DNA of 64,000 bases from Leptolyngbyaceae cyanobacterium C42_A2020_001 (GTDB lineage Bacteria > Cyanobacteriota > Cyanobacteriia > Leptolyngbyales > Leptolyngbyaceae), in the NCBI GenBank assembly GCA_015272515.1, contig JACYLN010000070.1:1-64000 (forward strand), read 5' to 3'. A program made the translations under genes and the position numbers. Every line of letters begins with the position of its first letter. The first letter of the stretch is position 1. The notes below the pieces were generated by a model that saw nothing but the letters and a program-made list of their open reading frames with translations, had not been told where the DNA came from and ran no database searches. Below are positions 52,670 through 62,417 of this stretch, piece by piece.

Positions 52670-54790
52670 ATGGTTTCCACACCAGACAACCCTGTTTTTG
52701 GCAACGGTACTTGGGTTGCTAATCGCAAAGATGCAGTCACCCCTCAGCCAGAGGCGCTGTCTCAGTCTGGTTTGTCGCTGTTTCTAGTGTGTGGATTGGG
52801 CAGCATTGGGCAAAACTGCGTTGCTGTCTTGAAAGAATACGGTGTTGAGGTTAACGCGATTGAAGTTGCTCCCCTGAATGATTGGGAAGTGCCAACTCTA
52901 CCAGACGCGATCGCCAACTTGATGATTGGAGACTGTCGTAAGCCAGAAATTCTGGAACAAGCAGGAATTCGGCATTGTCGTGCCGTTCTTCTAGTAACCA
53001 ATGACGAACGAGTTAACACAGAAGCAGCTTTTGCGGCTCGGTTGCTCAATCCTACGGCTCGCCTCATTGTGCGCTCCTCCAAACACAACCTGAATCATTT
53101 TCTGGAGACCAGCCTGGGAAACTTTATTGCGTTTGAACCCACGGACTTATCTGCTTCAGCATTTGCATTTGCAGCATTAGGATCTGAAATTCCGGGTTAT
53201 TTCAAGCTAGATAATCGGCTCTTACGAGTCGTAAAGTATCAAATCCAGTCAGGCGATCTCTGGTGCGATCGCTGGCAGGTCAGAGGACTCAACACCTCAT
53301 CGCGGCGAGTGTTATGTCATGGAGCGGGGGAACTGGCGATTGAGCAATTTTATGACTGGGATGGTGAAGCAATCGTCAAAGCAGGAGATACGCTCATCTA
53401 TGTTGAAATTAGCGATCGCCTCAGCGTCCCCGTAAGCCGAACCGAGCGACGTGCCCAACTCATGGAGCAACCCGCCAGAAAAAAGCCTCGCTTCTGGAAA
53501 TTGGGAATGCAGTGCTTCTCTTTTGCTTATTTAAAGCGACAAGCAACTCGCTTCTGGCACTCCACAGAACACTATCGGGCGCGACGAGTAGCCTTAATCT
53601 GTGGACTGTTGACATTGTTCCTGTTAACGCTTGGGACTGTGCTCCTGCATCTGGAATACCCTGATGTCAGCTTTCGAGAAGCTTTGTCAGCCTCCTTTTC
53701 GTTGTTACTGGGTGGCTACTCCGATGTCTTTGGTGGACTCAAGTCCGACGATTCGCAAGTATCTGGAACCTCCCAATTATTGGGTGTGGTTTTGACTCTA
53801 GCAGGCACGGCATTTGTGGGCGTGTTGTATGCCCTGCTTACCGAAGCGCTTTTGACTTCAAAATTTCAATTTTTCAAAAATCGTCCGCCCCTTCCCGACC
53901 AACATCATGTGGTGCTGATTGGGTTAAACAAACTGGGACAGCGCATTGTTGCCATGTTGCAAGAGTTGAAACAGCCCGTTGTGGGCGTTAACAGTAGCGC
54001 GATCGAACCCAGCCTGTTACCGCAAATGCCTCTGGTAGTGGGTTCCGTAGCAGAGGCACTCACGAAAGTGAATCTGGCGCAGGCTAAGACCACCATTGTG
54101 GTGCTGGATGATGACCTGGAAAATCTAGAGATTGGGTTGATGGTTCATGCCGCAAACCCGTCTATCCCCCTGGTGCTCCGCACACAAGATCCATTGTTTA
54201 GCCATAATGTCGCCCAGTTGTTTCCCTATGCTCAAGTGCTGTGTGCACCTGCTGTATCAGCCGAAGTCTTTGCTGCTGCTGCATTTGGCGAGAATGTATT
54301 GAGCTTATTTCACCTGGGTAGCCAAACCGTGTTGGTAACTGAGTATCAAATCACTTGTGATGATACACTCAACGGTTTCTTACTAGCTGAAATTGCCTAT
54401 GGCTATGGGGTTGTTCCTGTGTTGCACCAGCGCAATGCTCGGCAATCCCTCACCTTTTTACCGTCGGAGGATATTTCGTTGGAGGCGGGCGATCGCTTGG
54501 TGGTGCTTGCTACCAGTGAAAGCTTGCAACGCATTGAACGGGGGGAGCGATCGCCCAAAGGCTGGCAGATTCAGGTGGAAAAAGCACTAACGCGAGATGC
54601 CATTTTTGAAGGTGCAAACGAAATCACGCGCATTTCAGGCTGTAGTTTGAGTGCCGCCCGACAGCTAATGGCCAGCCTCCCCGCCCAACTTCCCATCCCA
54701 CTCTACAAACATCAGGCACAGCGCCTGGTCCGCCATTTGGGTAAAGTTCAAGTCACTGCTCACATAATTCCCACTAAAAACAATTCCTAA
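52670..54790 (+). CDS. ion-channel-like protein with two NAD-binding (RCK/TrkA) domains
   Basis: A 706-residue membrane protein. A TrkA-N/RCK domain comes first (about 36-165, FLVCGLGSIGQN). A TrkA-C-like segment follows (about 185-250). Membrane segments come next (about 304-326 and 370-397) with a hydrophobic re-entrant stretch between. A second RCK domain opens VVLIGLNKLGQR (about 412). The segment where a potassium filter is expected reads LLLGGYSDVFGG, not T-V-G-Y-G. The overall layout fits a potassium channel or CASTOR/POLLUX-type protein; selectivity is uncertain. ATG 52670 is 122 bp after narB, beyond a hairpin. Confidence 0.82.
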   Translation: MVSTPDNPVFGNGTWVANRKDAVTPQPEALSQSGLSLFLVCGLGSIGQNCVAVLKEYGVEVNAIEVAPLNDWEVPTLPDAIANLMIGDCRKPEILEQAGIRHCRAVLLVTNDERVNTEAAFAARLLNPTARLIVRSSKHNLNHFLETSLGNFIAFEPTDLSASAFAFAALGSEIPGYFKLDNRLLRVVKYQIQSGDLWCDRWQVRGLNTSSRRVLCHGAGELAIEQFYDWDGEAIVKAGDTLIYVEISDRLSVPVSRTERRAQLMEQPARKKPRFWKLGMQCFSFAYLKRQATRFWHSTEHYRARRVALICGLLTLFLLTLGTVLLHLEYPDVSFREALSASFSLLLGGYSDVFGGLKSDDSQVSGTSQLLGVVLTLAGTAFVGVLYALLTEALLTSKFQFFKNRPPLPDQHHVVLIGLNKLGQRIVAMLQELKQPVVGVNSSAIEPSLLPQMPLVVGSVAEALTKVNLAQAKTTIVVLDDDLENLEIGLMVHAANPSIPLVLRTQDPLFSHNVAQLFPYAQVLCAPAVSAEVFAAAAFGENVLSLFHLGSQTVLVTEYQITCDDTLNGFLLAEIAYGYGVVPVLHQRNARQSLTFLPSEDISLEAGDRLVVLATSESLQRIERGERSPKGWQIQVEKALTRDAIFEGANEITRISGCSLSAARQLMASLPAQLPIPLYKHQAQRLVRHLGKVQVTAHIIPTKNNS

Positions 54791-54897
54791 AAGATTCCCC
54801 ATTCCCCATTTCCCGATTCAACAAACCACCCTCGTTCAGATAAGTTTGACCGTTAAGCTTGCCGCATAGATGGGAAAACTGTTAGAAAGTTGGGCGA

Positions 54898-56064
54898 ATG
54901 CTAATGGCTAGAGTGAGTAATCTGATGCAAAAGACTCGTGTTGCGATCGTTGGATGTGGCTTTGTTGCTGATTATTACGTCAAAACCCTACCCGGTCATC
55001 CGCAGCTAGAACTGGTTGGCGTGATGGATCGCATTCAAGAACGAGCCGATAAGTTCTCTGCTTATCACGCCATTCCGGCATACAAATCGTTTGATGAGTT
55101 GCTAAAAGACGATCGCGTCGATATTGTCTTAAACCTCACCAACCCCAGAAGCCACTACGAAGTCTCAAAAGCCTGTTTACTGGCAGGCAAGCACGTTTAC
55201 TCAGAAAAACCGCTGTCAATGGATTTTGCCGAAGCCGAAGAGTTAGTCAAGCTGGCGGCAGAGCGAGGATTGCAGATTTCTTCCGCACCCTGTAGCCTGC
55301 TGGGAGAAACAGCTCAAACCCTGTGGAAAGCTCTGCGCGAAAACCAGGTGGGCAAAGTACGAGTGGTCTATGCCGAAATGGATGATGGCTTGGTGCATAA
55401 AATGCCCTACAAGCAGTGGGTGAGCGAATCGGGCACTCCCTGGCCCTACAAAGACGAATTTGAAGTTGGCTGCACGTTGGAGCACGCAGGCTATTACGTT
55501 GCCTGGTTAGTGGCATTTTTTGGACCTGCAACTAGCGTCACAGCGTTTTCATCTTGCCTGATTCCAGATAAAGAAACTGATGTACCGCTAGATGTCAATG
55601 CCCCAGATTTTTCCGTGGCGTGCATTCAGTTTGCCTCCGGGGTCGTGGCCCGGCTCACCTGCGGCATCATTGCCCCGCACGATCACACCTTGCGAATTGT
55701 CGGTGATGATGGGGTGTTGTGCACCCATGACAGTTGGTATTACAAATCGCCCGTTTTCATCAAGCGCATGATGCGAATTCGACGCAAAACCTTCATGAGT
55801 CCATTTGGGAAGAAGTACCCATTAGTCAAGAGTAACTATCCATCCAAGTTCAAATACAAAGGGTCGCAGCAAATGGACTTTAGCCGGGGTGTGGCTGAAA
55901 TGGCGCAGGCGATCGCAGAAAATCGCCCCTCTCGCCTCTCGGCTCAATATTCCTTGCATGTGAATGAAATTGTTCTGGCAATCCAAAATGCTTTAGAACA
56001 TAGCTGCACTTACAAAATTAAATCAACGTTTGAACCGATTGAGCCAATGCCCTGGGCGAGATAG
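54898..56064 (+). CDS. Gfo/Idh/MocA-family oxidoreductase
   Basis: NAD(P)-dependent sugar oxidoreductase of 388 residues. The Rossmann motif is IVGCGFVADYY (about 18-28). The conserved EKP is in YSEKPLSMDFAEAEEL. The substrate domain has EVGCTLEHAGYYVAWL, with the glutamate and His expected near the active site. It is 62 bp upstream of a second family member on the same strand, next to a polysaccharide block, so it may make a modified sugar. Confidence 0.88.
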   Translation: MLMARVSNLMQKTRVAIVGCGFVADYYVKTLPGHPQLELVGVMDRIQERADKFSAYHAIPAYKSFDELLKDDRVDIVLNLTNPRSHYEVSKACLLAGKHVYSEKPLSMDFAEAEELVKLAAERGLQISSAPCSLLGETAQTLWKALRENQVGKVRVVYAEMDDGLVHKMPYKQWVSESGTPWPYKDEFEVGCTLEHAGYYVAWLVAFFGPATSVTAFSSCLIPDKETDVPLDVNAPDFSVACIQFASGVVARLTCGIIAPHDHTLRIVGDDGVLCTHDSWYYKSPVFIKRMMRIRRKTFMSPFGKKYPLVKSNYPSKFKYKGSQQMDFSRGVAEMAQAIAENRPSRLSAQYSLHVNEIVLAIQNALEHSCTYKIKSTFEPIEPMPWAR

Positions 56065-56126
56065 TCAACCAAATCCGCACGATCATATCAATGTCCCTCA
56101 CCTCATAACGCTCACTAAATATTGCC

Positions 56127-57224
56127 ATGCCAAACACAATCCGCTGGGGCATTCTAGGAACAGGCTATATCGCTGGAGAGTTTGCCAAAGGACTTCAGTT
56201 TGTTCCCAATACTCAACTGGTAGCAGTTGGTTCTCGCAGCCTCGGTTCGGCTCAAGCCTTTGCGCGGCAGTTTAATGTTCCGCAAGCCTTTGGTAGCTAC
56301 GAAGAGGTTGTCCAGAGTGATGTTGATGTGGTTTACATCGCCACCCCAGCGGGACGGCATCGGGATGACTGCATCCTTTGCTTGAATGCCAACAAAGCCG
56401 TTTTGTGTGAAAAGCCGTTTACCGTCAACGCCCGGGAAGCGCAGGAAGTGATTGAGCTGGCGCGCAGCAAGCAACTATTTTGCATGGAGGCAATGTGGAT
56501 GCGCTTCATGCCGCTGATTCAACAGGTCAAGCAGGCGATCGCGCAGGGGGCGATTGGAGACGTTTCGATGTTCACGGCTGACTTTAGCGTGCCTACGGAG
56601 TTTAACGCCAAAAATCGCTACTACGATCCCGAATTGGGGGGTGGCGTGTTGCTCGATCGCGGCATTTATGCCCTTTCCCTTGCCTTTCAACTTTTAGGAA
56701 AACCCTCTCAAATTGTCAGTCAGGCTACTGTTGGGAAGACTGGGGTGGATGAACAAGCCGCGATGATTTTGAGCTATCCAACTGGGCAACTTGCCATTCT
56801 CTCTGCCAGCTTCCGCACCTACTCACCCAACGAAGCCCTAATTATGGGCGATCGCGGCAGAATCCGTATCCATGAACCGTTCTACCGTCCACACAAACTA
56901 TCCACCGTTACCAAATTTCCCCTAGTCACCTCGTCCAAAGCTCAATCTTCGTCGGGCTTGAAACAAAAACTCACGGCTGCTATCAAGCAAAACTCACTGG
57001 TTCAGCGGTTGTATTACCAATTAGAGCCAATGCTGAAGTCTGCCAAAAGCAACCTGCACCTGCTAGATGGCAACGGCTACAACTATGAAGCCGCAGAAGT
57101 CGTTCGGTGTCTGCAAGCAGGCGAACTCGAAAGCAAAATCATGCCACTCGACGAAACCTTACAGATCATGCAGGCAATGGATACAATGCGCCAACGGTGG
57201 GGCGTGAAGTATCCCCAAGATTAA
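56127..57224 (+). CDS. Gfo/Idh/MocA-family oxidoreductase
   Basis: A 365-residue oxidoreductase. The Rossmann motif is LGTGYIAGEFAKG and the EKP motif is CEKPFTVNAREAQEV. The segment MEAMWMRFMPLIQQ, followed by DLRG-like FGGVLLDRGIYAL, is typical of the dihydrodiol-dehydrogenase-like branch. It follows the other Gfo/Idh gene by 62 bp and converges with a GT4 gene. Substrate unknown. Confidence 0.88.
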   Translation: MPNTIRWGILGTGYIAGEFAKGLQFVPNTQLVAVGSRSLGSAQAFARQFNVPQAFGSYEEVVQSDVDVVYIATPAGRHRDDCILCLNANKAVLCEKPFTVNAREAQEVIELARSKQLFCMEAMWMRFMPLIQQVKQAIAQGAIGDVSMFTADFSVPTEFNAKNRYYDPELGGGVLLDRGIYALSLAFQLLGKPSQIVSQATVGKTGVDEQAAMILSYPTGQLAILSASFRTYSPNEALIMGDRGRIRIHEPFYRPHKLSTVTKFPLVTSSKAQSSSGLKQKLTAAIKQNSLVQRLYYQLEPMLKSAKSNLHLLDGNGYNYEAAEVVRCLQAGELESKIMPLDETLQIMQAMDTMRQRWGVKYPQD

Positions 57225-57396
57225 ATCCCCTGGTCAAGCCAAAGCCAGGAGTTCGATATTTGGGAGGGGCGAGTTTTGCTGCCAAATCCATTGCAGGGTG
57301 TAGATTAGTCTGCTGAACCCGCCCCGTACAGTTTGCAGATTTATTAAATCCCCGATTCTAAGGAGATAGGGGAAGGGGACAAAGGCTATGAGTCGC

Positions 57397-58608
57397 TTAC
57401 CTTTCAGCCGCGTACTGGCGGAAAAGGTCAGCGAGTCTACCCGCCTCATGCGCGGCGTTGTGATTCTGCACAACTAGGGCTGCACCTGCTTTGCCCATTT
57501 GCTCTAGCTCTGGTAAAGGCGTTTGCATTGCTGCTCGCATCGCCCCTGCCAGTGCTTCCGCGGAGCCAGCCGGAATCAGCCAACCACATTTGCCAGGCTG
57601 AACGAGTTCTGGTGTGCCTGCAATGTAGGTGCTGATGACTGGGCGTGACAACGCTAGAGATTCCATAATCACAACGGGTAAGCCCTCTGCAAAACTGGGA
57701 GCCACCATGATTTGAGACTCTAAAATTTGCTGCCGAACTTCGGCATTGCTTGCCCATCCCGTAATTTCCACATGATTCTGCAAATTTAACTGGGTAACCA
57801 TTGTTTCAATTTGGCTACGTAGCGGCCCATCACCAACCAACACAACTTTGAACTCCAACCCTTCTGCCGCTAATTGGCTAACTGCTTCGATGAGTAGCAA
57901 GTGTCCTTTTTGTTCACTCAACCGACCAACGCAGACAAATCGGGGTAGTTGTGATAGCGGAACGTGCGGATGCGTCAGAAACATATCGTCCACACCGCAA
58001 CGAATGATATGAATTTTTGCCCATTGCTTATAGCCACACCAACGGAATAACTGGCTTTTGCTGAAAGAACTAATCGTTGCCACAAAAGCAGATTGTTCAA
58101 TTTTGTCGGTCAGAGACAGTGCTTCGGGTTTGTCAAACTCGTGGGGACCGTGAACTGTGAAGCTATAGGTGGGTCCGCCCAGCGTATGACACAAAAGAGC
58201 AACGGCAGTTGAGTTCGTTGCAAAGTGAGCGTGAACATGCTCGATTTGGTCATCTTGCAGCCACTTTAACAACACACAGGCTTCAGCAAGGTACGCCAGG
58301 TTGACCACCATGCCGCGATCGCTCACACGCCCCATTTTCAAAGTTAGTTTTAAAGCACTGAGAAAGCGGCTTGGTTTCATTAGCGCAGTACTCACCACCC
58401 CCAGCATCAACCCAACAGCACCCGCTCCTAAGATGTAACGAGTTTGGTTTACTTCTTGAATATCCGCCTCGTCAACCAGTTTTGTTTCGGGCGATCGAAT
58501 TGAAAATCGAGAAACCTTAAACCCACATGCCTCAACCCCAACAATTTCTCGCCGAATAAATGTGCAGCTTGAATAGGGGTGCTGATTCATTAAATAGGCA
58601 ATTTTCAT
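57397..58608 (-). CDS. GT4-family glycosyltransferase
   Basis: A 403-residue GT-B glycosyltransferase. The N-terminal half has HVHAHFATNSTAVALL and YSFTVHGPHEFDKPE. The donor half shows FVCVGRLSEQKGHLLLIEAV and the E-x7-E motif in APSFAEGLPVVIMESLALSRPVI. It transfers a sugar from a nucleotide donor. It lies 31 bp after the GT2 gene, in the same direction as the co-polymerase and export genes. Confidence 0.93.
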   Translation of the reverse strand: MKIAYLMNQHPYSSCTFIRREIVGVEACGFKVSRFSIRSPETKLVDEADIQEVNQTRYILGAGAVGLMLGVVSTALMKPSRFLSALKLTLKMGRVSDRGMVVNLAYLAEACVLLKWLQDDQIEHVHAHFATNSTAVALLCHTLGGPTYSFTVHGPHEFDKPEALSLTDKIEQSAFVATISSFSKSQLFRWCGYKQWAKIHIIRCGVDDMFLTHPHVPLSQLPRFVCVGRLSEQKGHLLLIEAVSQLAAEGLEFKVVLVGDGPLRSQIETMVTQLNLQNHVEITGWASNAEVRQQILESQIMVAPSFAEGLPVVIMESLALSRPVISTYIAGTPELVQPGKCGWLIPAGSAEALAGAMRAAMQTPLPELEQMGKAGAALVVQNHNAAHEAGRLADLFRQYAAER

Positions 58609-58639
58609 AACATCCTTGCGCTGACTGTGTCTTTCCTAC

Positions 58640-59863
58640 TTATCGAGGCAAATCTGACGGAACATCGCGCTCTGTGCGAACCCAGGCTTTCTGTGGTTTC
58701 AACAAGAAAGCAAAGTAAACCGGAACTTTCCACAGAATATATAGAGGAATAGCTAGCAGCGCTTTGATGGGCAGGTAGGAACGAGCAAATTTTGCCCATG
58801 CAAGCAGAATCGCGCTAACAAGTAAAAGCCCTGCAATTCCAAGCAAAATAGCCGGAATATGTGAGGCTCCCAACCATAAGCTTAATAGCGAGATAGCAGT
58901 AGCCACCAACCAGAGCATGACAAGCAGCGACAAAGGCGGAATCAGTAGATCCAATGCCAGTACGAGCAAGTCAAGTCGCAAGGTTCGTAGGGAAGCTTTC
59001 AACAAGCGTGGAACTTGAGTTTTGATGGTTTGTAGGTGACCATGCTCCCATCGGGTTCGTTGGCTCTTAGCTGCTTGCTCTTTTTGAGGCAATACGCTGG
59101 TAACTCGTGCTTCGGGGCAAAAGAGGGGACTGTATCCGGAGATCGCTAGATCCATTCCCAGGTTCATATCCTCAACAATGTTGCCGCTAGCTAATGGTGC
59201 CCTTCGGATGATCTCCCACGGCATTGCCATCCCAGTTCCAGTCAGCAAACACGGCATTCCCAAGTTGTTGAGTCCTGCAAGACGAACCCAGTTTTTTACA
59301 ATAATCGCCAACGTTGAAACCGCAGTTTTGGGAGAGGGATTGGCAGACTGTTCAAATAAATAAGTTGATTGAACGGGTCGGTTGCAAGTAATTGCCAGTT
59401 GGGCAAGGCGCTCAATGCTTCCGGGCATCACTCTACAATCTGCGTCAACAATTACCACCACATCTGGCGGATGGTTTGCTATGAAACGGACTCCAAAGTC
59501 CAGCGCATACCCTTTACCCCGATGCTCCGGATCGTGACGTTCAATTACCGTTGCGCCCAGTTCACGAGCAACCGTTGCAGTATTGTCGCTACAGTTGTCA
59601 GCAACTACGATCAGGCGATCGCCAGTAGTAAGTTGTTCTAGAAGAGGAGCCACCGTTGCGCCAATTCCAGCCTCTTCATTGTGGGCAGGAATTAAAACAT
59701 AGATCCGTGGACGCAGAGTATCTGTAGCTGTTGAGCGTGAGTGATTTGGAAATAGGGCTGCCACACACTCGATAAAAAGCACCGAAATCGGTAACAGCAG
59801 CAACACCGCGATCGCAATTAAAACACTGTTAACGGCTACAAATGACAATTCAGCAGGTGTCAA
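58640..59863 (-). CDS. membrane GT2-family glycosyltransferase
   Basis: A 407-residue processive-type glycosyltransferase. An N-terminal membrane helix (about 10-32) precedes the GT-A domain with YVLIPAHNEEAGIG, DxD-type VVVIVDADCRVMPG, EDMNLGMDL and QRTRWEHGHLQ. The C-terminus has two to four helices (about 295-390). The layout resembles cellulose/hyaluronan-synthase-like enzymes, though shorter. It is likely to build or start an exopolysaccharide. Confidence 0.9.
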   Translation of the reverse strand: MTPAELSFVAVNSVLIAIAVLLLLPISVLFIECVAALFPNHSRSTATDTLRPRIYVLIPAHNEEAGIGATVAPLLEQLTTGDRLIVVADNCSDNTATVARELGATVIERHDPEHRGKGYALDFGVRFIANHPPDVVVIVDADCRVMPGSIERLAQLAITCNRPVQSTYLFEQSANPSPKTAVSTLAIIVKNWVRLAGLNNLGMPCLLTGTGMAMPWEIIRRAPLASGNIVEDMNLGMDLAISGYSPLFCPEARVTSVLPQKEQAAKSQRTRWEHGHLQTIKTQVPRLLKASLRTLRLDLLVLALDLLIPPLSLLVMLWLVATAISLLSLWLGASHIPAILLGIAGLLLVSAILLAWAKFARSYLPIKALLAIPLYILWKVPVYFAFLLKPQKAWVRTERDVPSDLPR

Positions 59864-60017
59864 GGTTTAAAATCCTTTACGAGTCGTCAAGGGTAAGAGG
59901 ACGTTACCATCGCTTATCTAAAAAACAGCTCGTTCCCGCGAATGAACTGTTGTTACTAGTAATCCCCAAGTCCTACTGAGACTATCAAGCCACGTCGAAA
60001 CTCCTTAGATGAGAAGT

Positions 60018-62348
60018 TTATCGAACGGCATCACTCGGTTCCTTCAACTTGCCAAGAAATGCCGAGGGCATCCCATTTTGAATTCCCCCTTGCTGCGCGA
60101 CCGAATAATACGCCTGTCTTCGGCTCGTGTGATTGGCTACTACTCCTACAATGGGCAGGCGATATTTCTTCAAGCCCTCCAACGTTTCATTAAACCTGGA
60201 ACGCTTAGTTTTATTCACACCAACCACCATCAACAATCCATCAGTTTGGGCAGCTAGAAAATTCACATCCGTCAAACCATCTAGAGCTGGCGTGTCGTAA
60301 ATCACCAGGTCAAACATCTCTTGCAGCCGCCGTGCCAAATTCTGCATCTCATAAGAGGCAAATAGCTTTGTAGCATCTACTTGAATAGGACCTGCAACCA
60401 GCACAGAGAGATTATCATCCAACGAAGACTTTTGAATTACCTCTTCAACATCAACCTTCTGGCGCAAGGTATCAGTTAAACCCCGTTGATTCGATACATC
60501 TAGTAATGTATGAATTTGAGGCGCAAAAAAGTTAGCGTCAACCAACAAAACCCGTTGTCCCATTGAAGAAGCCATTTGAGCCAGGTTTAGAGCGATCGTT
60601 GTTTTCCCATCTCCCGGTTCAACGGAACTAACTGCGATAGAGCGAACAGGAGAATTCGCATTGAGGAAACGTAGATTGGTATAAAGCGAACTAAAAGCAT
60701 CCAGAAATGGATCAGATGCTCGCATCCCCTTACCGTTAGACAGAGACCCAACTCGATTGCCAGCCGATGGAATCACGCCCAAAAATGGCAATTGAACTGC
60801 GTCTTGCAAATCGTTTGCGGTCACAAATACATTTCTGAGCCGCTCTCGTAGCAACGCTGCTAAAACGCCCAGCAGTACCCCAGCGCCTAGAGTCGCAACC
60901 GCCATTTGTAATGCTTTCTTACCCCGCTTTGCGATCGGAGTACCTGTCACCGGATTTGTTGCCAACTTAGGTTTAGAAATAATTTCCCACGGAACTTCCT
61001 TCTGAGCCGCTTCTACTCGCAACGTTTCCCGTTGCAGAAGGAATTGATTTAACGTCTTTGTTGCAATATCAAGCTGTTGTTGCAAGGTGTTGTATTGTCG
61101 TGTAAGAGCGGGTAATTCAGTCAAGCGCCTGTTTAACTCATTTTCTGTCGCTGCAATTTGGTTAATTCTTGCTTGCAGAGCTTTAGTTTGGTTCGCCGAA
61201 GTGACAAGTTGCCCAATTAAACTCACTCGCAGCGCATCTTGAAAAGAAACTACTTGAGAGCTACCCGGTACACCTGGCGAACTCTGCCCCAAAATTTGCC
61301 CCGTTTCTCTCAGAATTAACTGATTCAAATTCCGTTCCTGTTCTCGCAACCGTTGAACGATAGGACTCTCTTCATTAAACCGAGCAAGACTCACAGCAAT
61401 TTGGCTCTCAACTCGCTTTAACTGTGTTAATAAATCTTGATAGCGGGGATTTTGGCTCAAGGCACTTGCAGCGAGACCCTGTTCTGGAGTTAAGCGTAGC
61501 TGGTTCTGCAAATTGCCGTACAGCGTTGCTTGTTCCCGCAACAACGTTTCAGCATCCAGCCTTTTTTCCTCCACATCTCGGAGTTGTTCAGCTACTTCCT
61601 GGTTCTCAACGTTTGGATCGTTAAAGCGGTAACGTTGCCGAATCGCCTGAATTTGCGACTCTAAATTATTAACCCGCTGCTGTAACGCTGGGAGTTGGTC
61701 TTCAATAAACTCGACACCTCCACCAATGCGGGTTTTGCGATCTTCAAGACTAAACCGCAGATATCCTTCAGCCAGTTTTTCCAGAATGAATTGGACCCCC
61801 TGTGGATCAGTTCCTCGGTAAGTCACATCAATTGTTCTGGTTGAGTCCAGCAGGTTTGTTCCCTTGCGAATAACTGTAAAGTTTTGATATTCGAGGTCAC
61901 GAGACAATGAACTAGAGGAAACTTCAGGATAACGAGATTGAATCTGAGCGGCGATTTTAGACAGTAATTCAGGACTTTGCAGAACCTCCAGCAGGGTTGG
62001 ATAATCGATCGAGCTATTGTCCTGAGTGACCTGGGCACGAGAAATGGCAGTTGGGTCAGTGGCACGAGCCTGTGAGGTGATTGGCTCAACAAGAATCGTG
62101 AAATTACCTTCGTAGACAACGGGAGTCCTTAAATAACCGAGGAACGCTAGACCGCCCGCAACTGCTGTCACTCCACCAATTAAAAAAGCATTTCGCCAAA
62201 GAATCGCTAGAATCGGACGCAGTTTGAATCCACCTTTCGGTTTACCTTCCGCAGACTCACTCCCAAAATCAGCCGTTGCGAATGAAGGATTATCTAAACG
62301 GTTATGACTACTCGAGGGCAAACCCTGAAGATTCTGTCCAGCTTGCAT
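60018..62348 (-). CDS. Wzz/Wzc-type polysaccharide co-polymerase with degenerate kinase
   Basis: A 776-residue inner-membrane protein. The ATG at 62348 has AGGTGAGG upstream. A cytosolic head is followed by TM1 (about 70-90), a Wzz domain and a long periplasmic coiled coil (about 200-420). TM2 lies near 475-495. The ATPase/BY-kinase domain has Walker A (VEPGDGKTT, about 574-582), but the A' motif reads VLLVDANFFAP where an acidic-rich D-x-D-x-R is usual. The tail lacks a tyrosine cluster. It controls polymer length and export with the Wza-type gene upstream; kinase activity is doubtful. Confidence 0.9.
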   Translation of the reverse strand: MQAGQNLQGLPSSSHNRLDNPSFATADFGSESAEGKPKGGFKLRPILAILWRNAFLIGGVTAVAGGLAFLGYLRTPVVYEGNFTILVEPITSQARATDPTAISRAQVTQDNSSIDYPTLLEVLQSPELLSKIAAQIQSRYPEVSSSSLSRDLEYQNFTVIRKGTNLLDSTRTIDVTYRGTDPQGVQFILEKLAEGYLRFSLEDRKTRIGGGVEFIEDQLPALQQRVNNLESQIQAIRQRYRFNDPNVENQEVAEQLRDVEEKRLDAETLLREQATLYGNLQNQLRLTPEQGLAASALSQNPRYQDLLTQLKRVESQIAVSLARFNEESPIVQRLREQERNLNQLILRETGQILGQSSPGVPGSSQVVSFQDALRVSLIGQLVTSANQTKALQARINQIAATENELNRRLTELPALTRQYNTLQQQLDIATKTLNQFLLQRETLRVEAAQKEVPWEIISKPKLATNPVTGTPIAKRGKKALQMAVATLGAGVLLGVLAALLRERLRNVFVTANDLQDAVQLPFLGVIPSAGNRVGSLSNGKGMRASDPFLDAFSSLYTNLRFLNANSPVRSIAVSSVEPGDGKTTIALNLAQMASSMGQRVLLVDANFFAPQIHTLLDVSNQRGLTDTLRQKVDVEEVIQKSSLDDNLSVLVAGPIQVDATKLFASYEMQNLARRLQEMFDLVIYDTPALDGLTDVNFLAAQTDGLLMVVGVNKTKRSRFNETLEGLKKYRLPIVGVVANHTSRRQAYYSVAQQGGIQNGMPSAFLGKLKEPSDAVR

Positions 62349-62417
62349 GTTAACCTCACCTATTCCATTTACCTCGTTCTGACAAGATGCGCCCAAAACT
62401 GTCAGCCTAAATAACGA

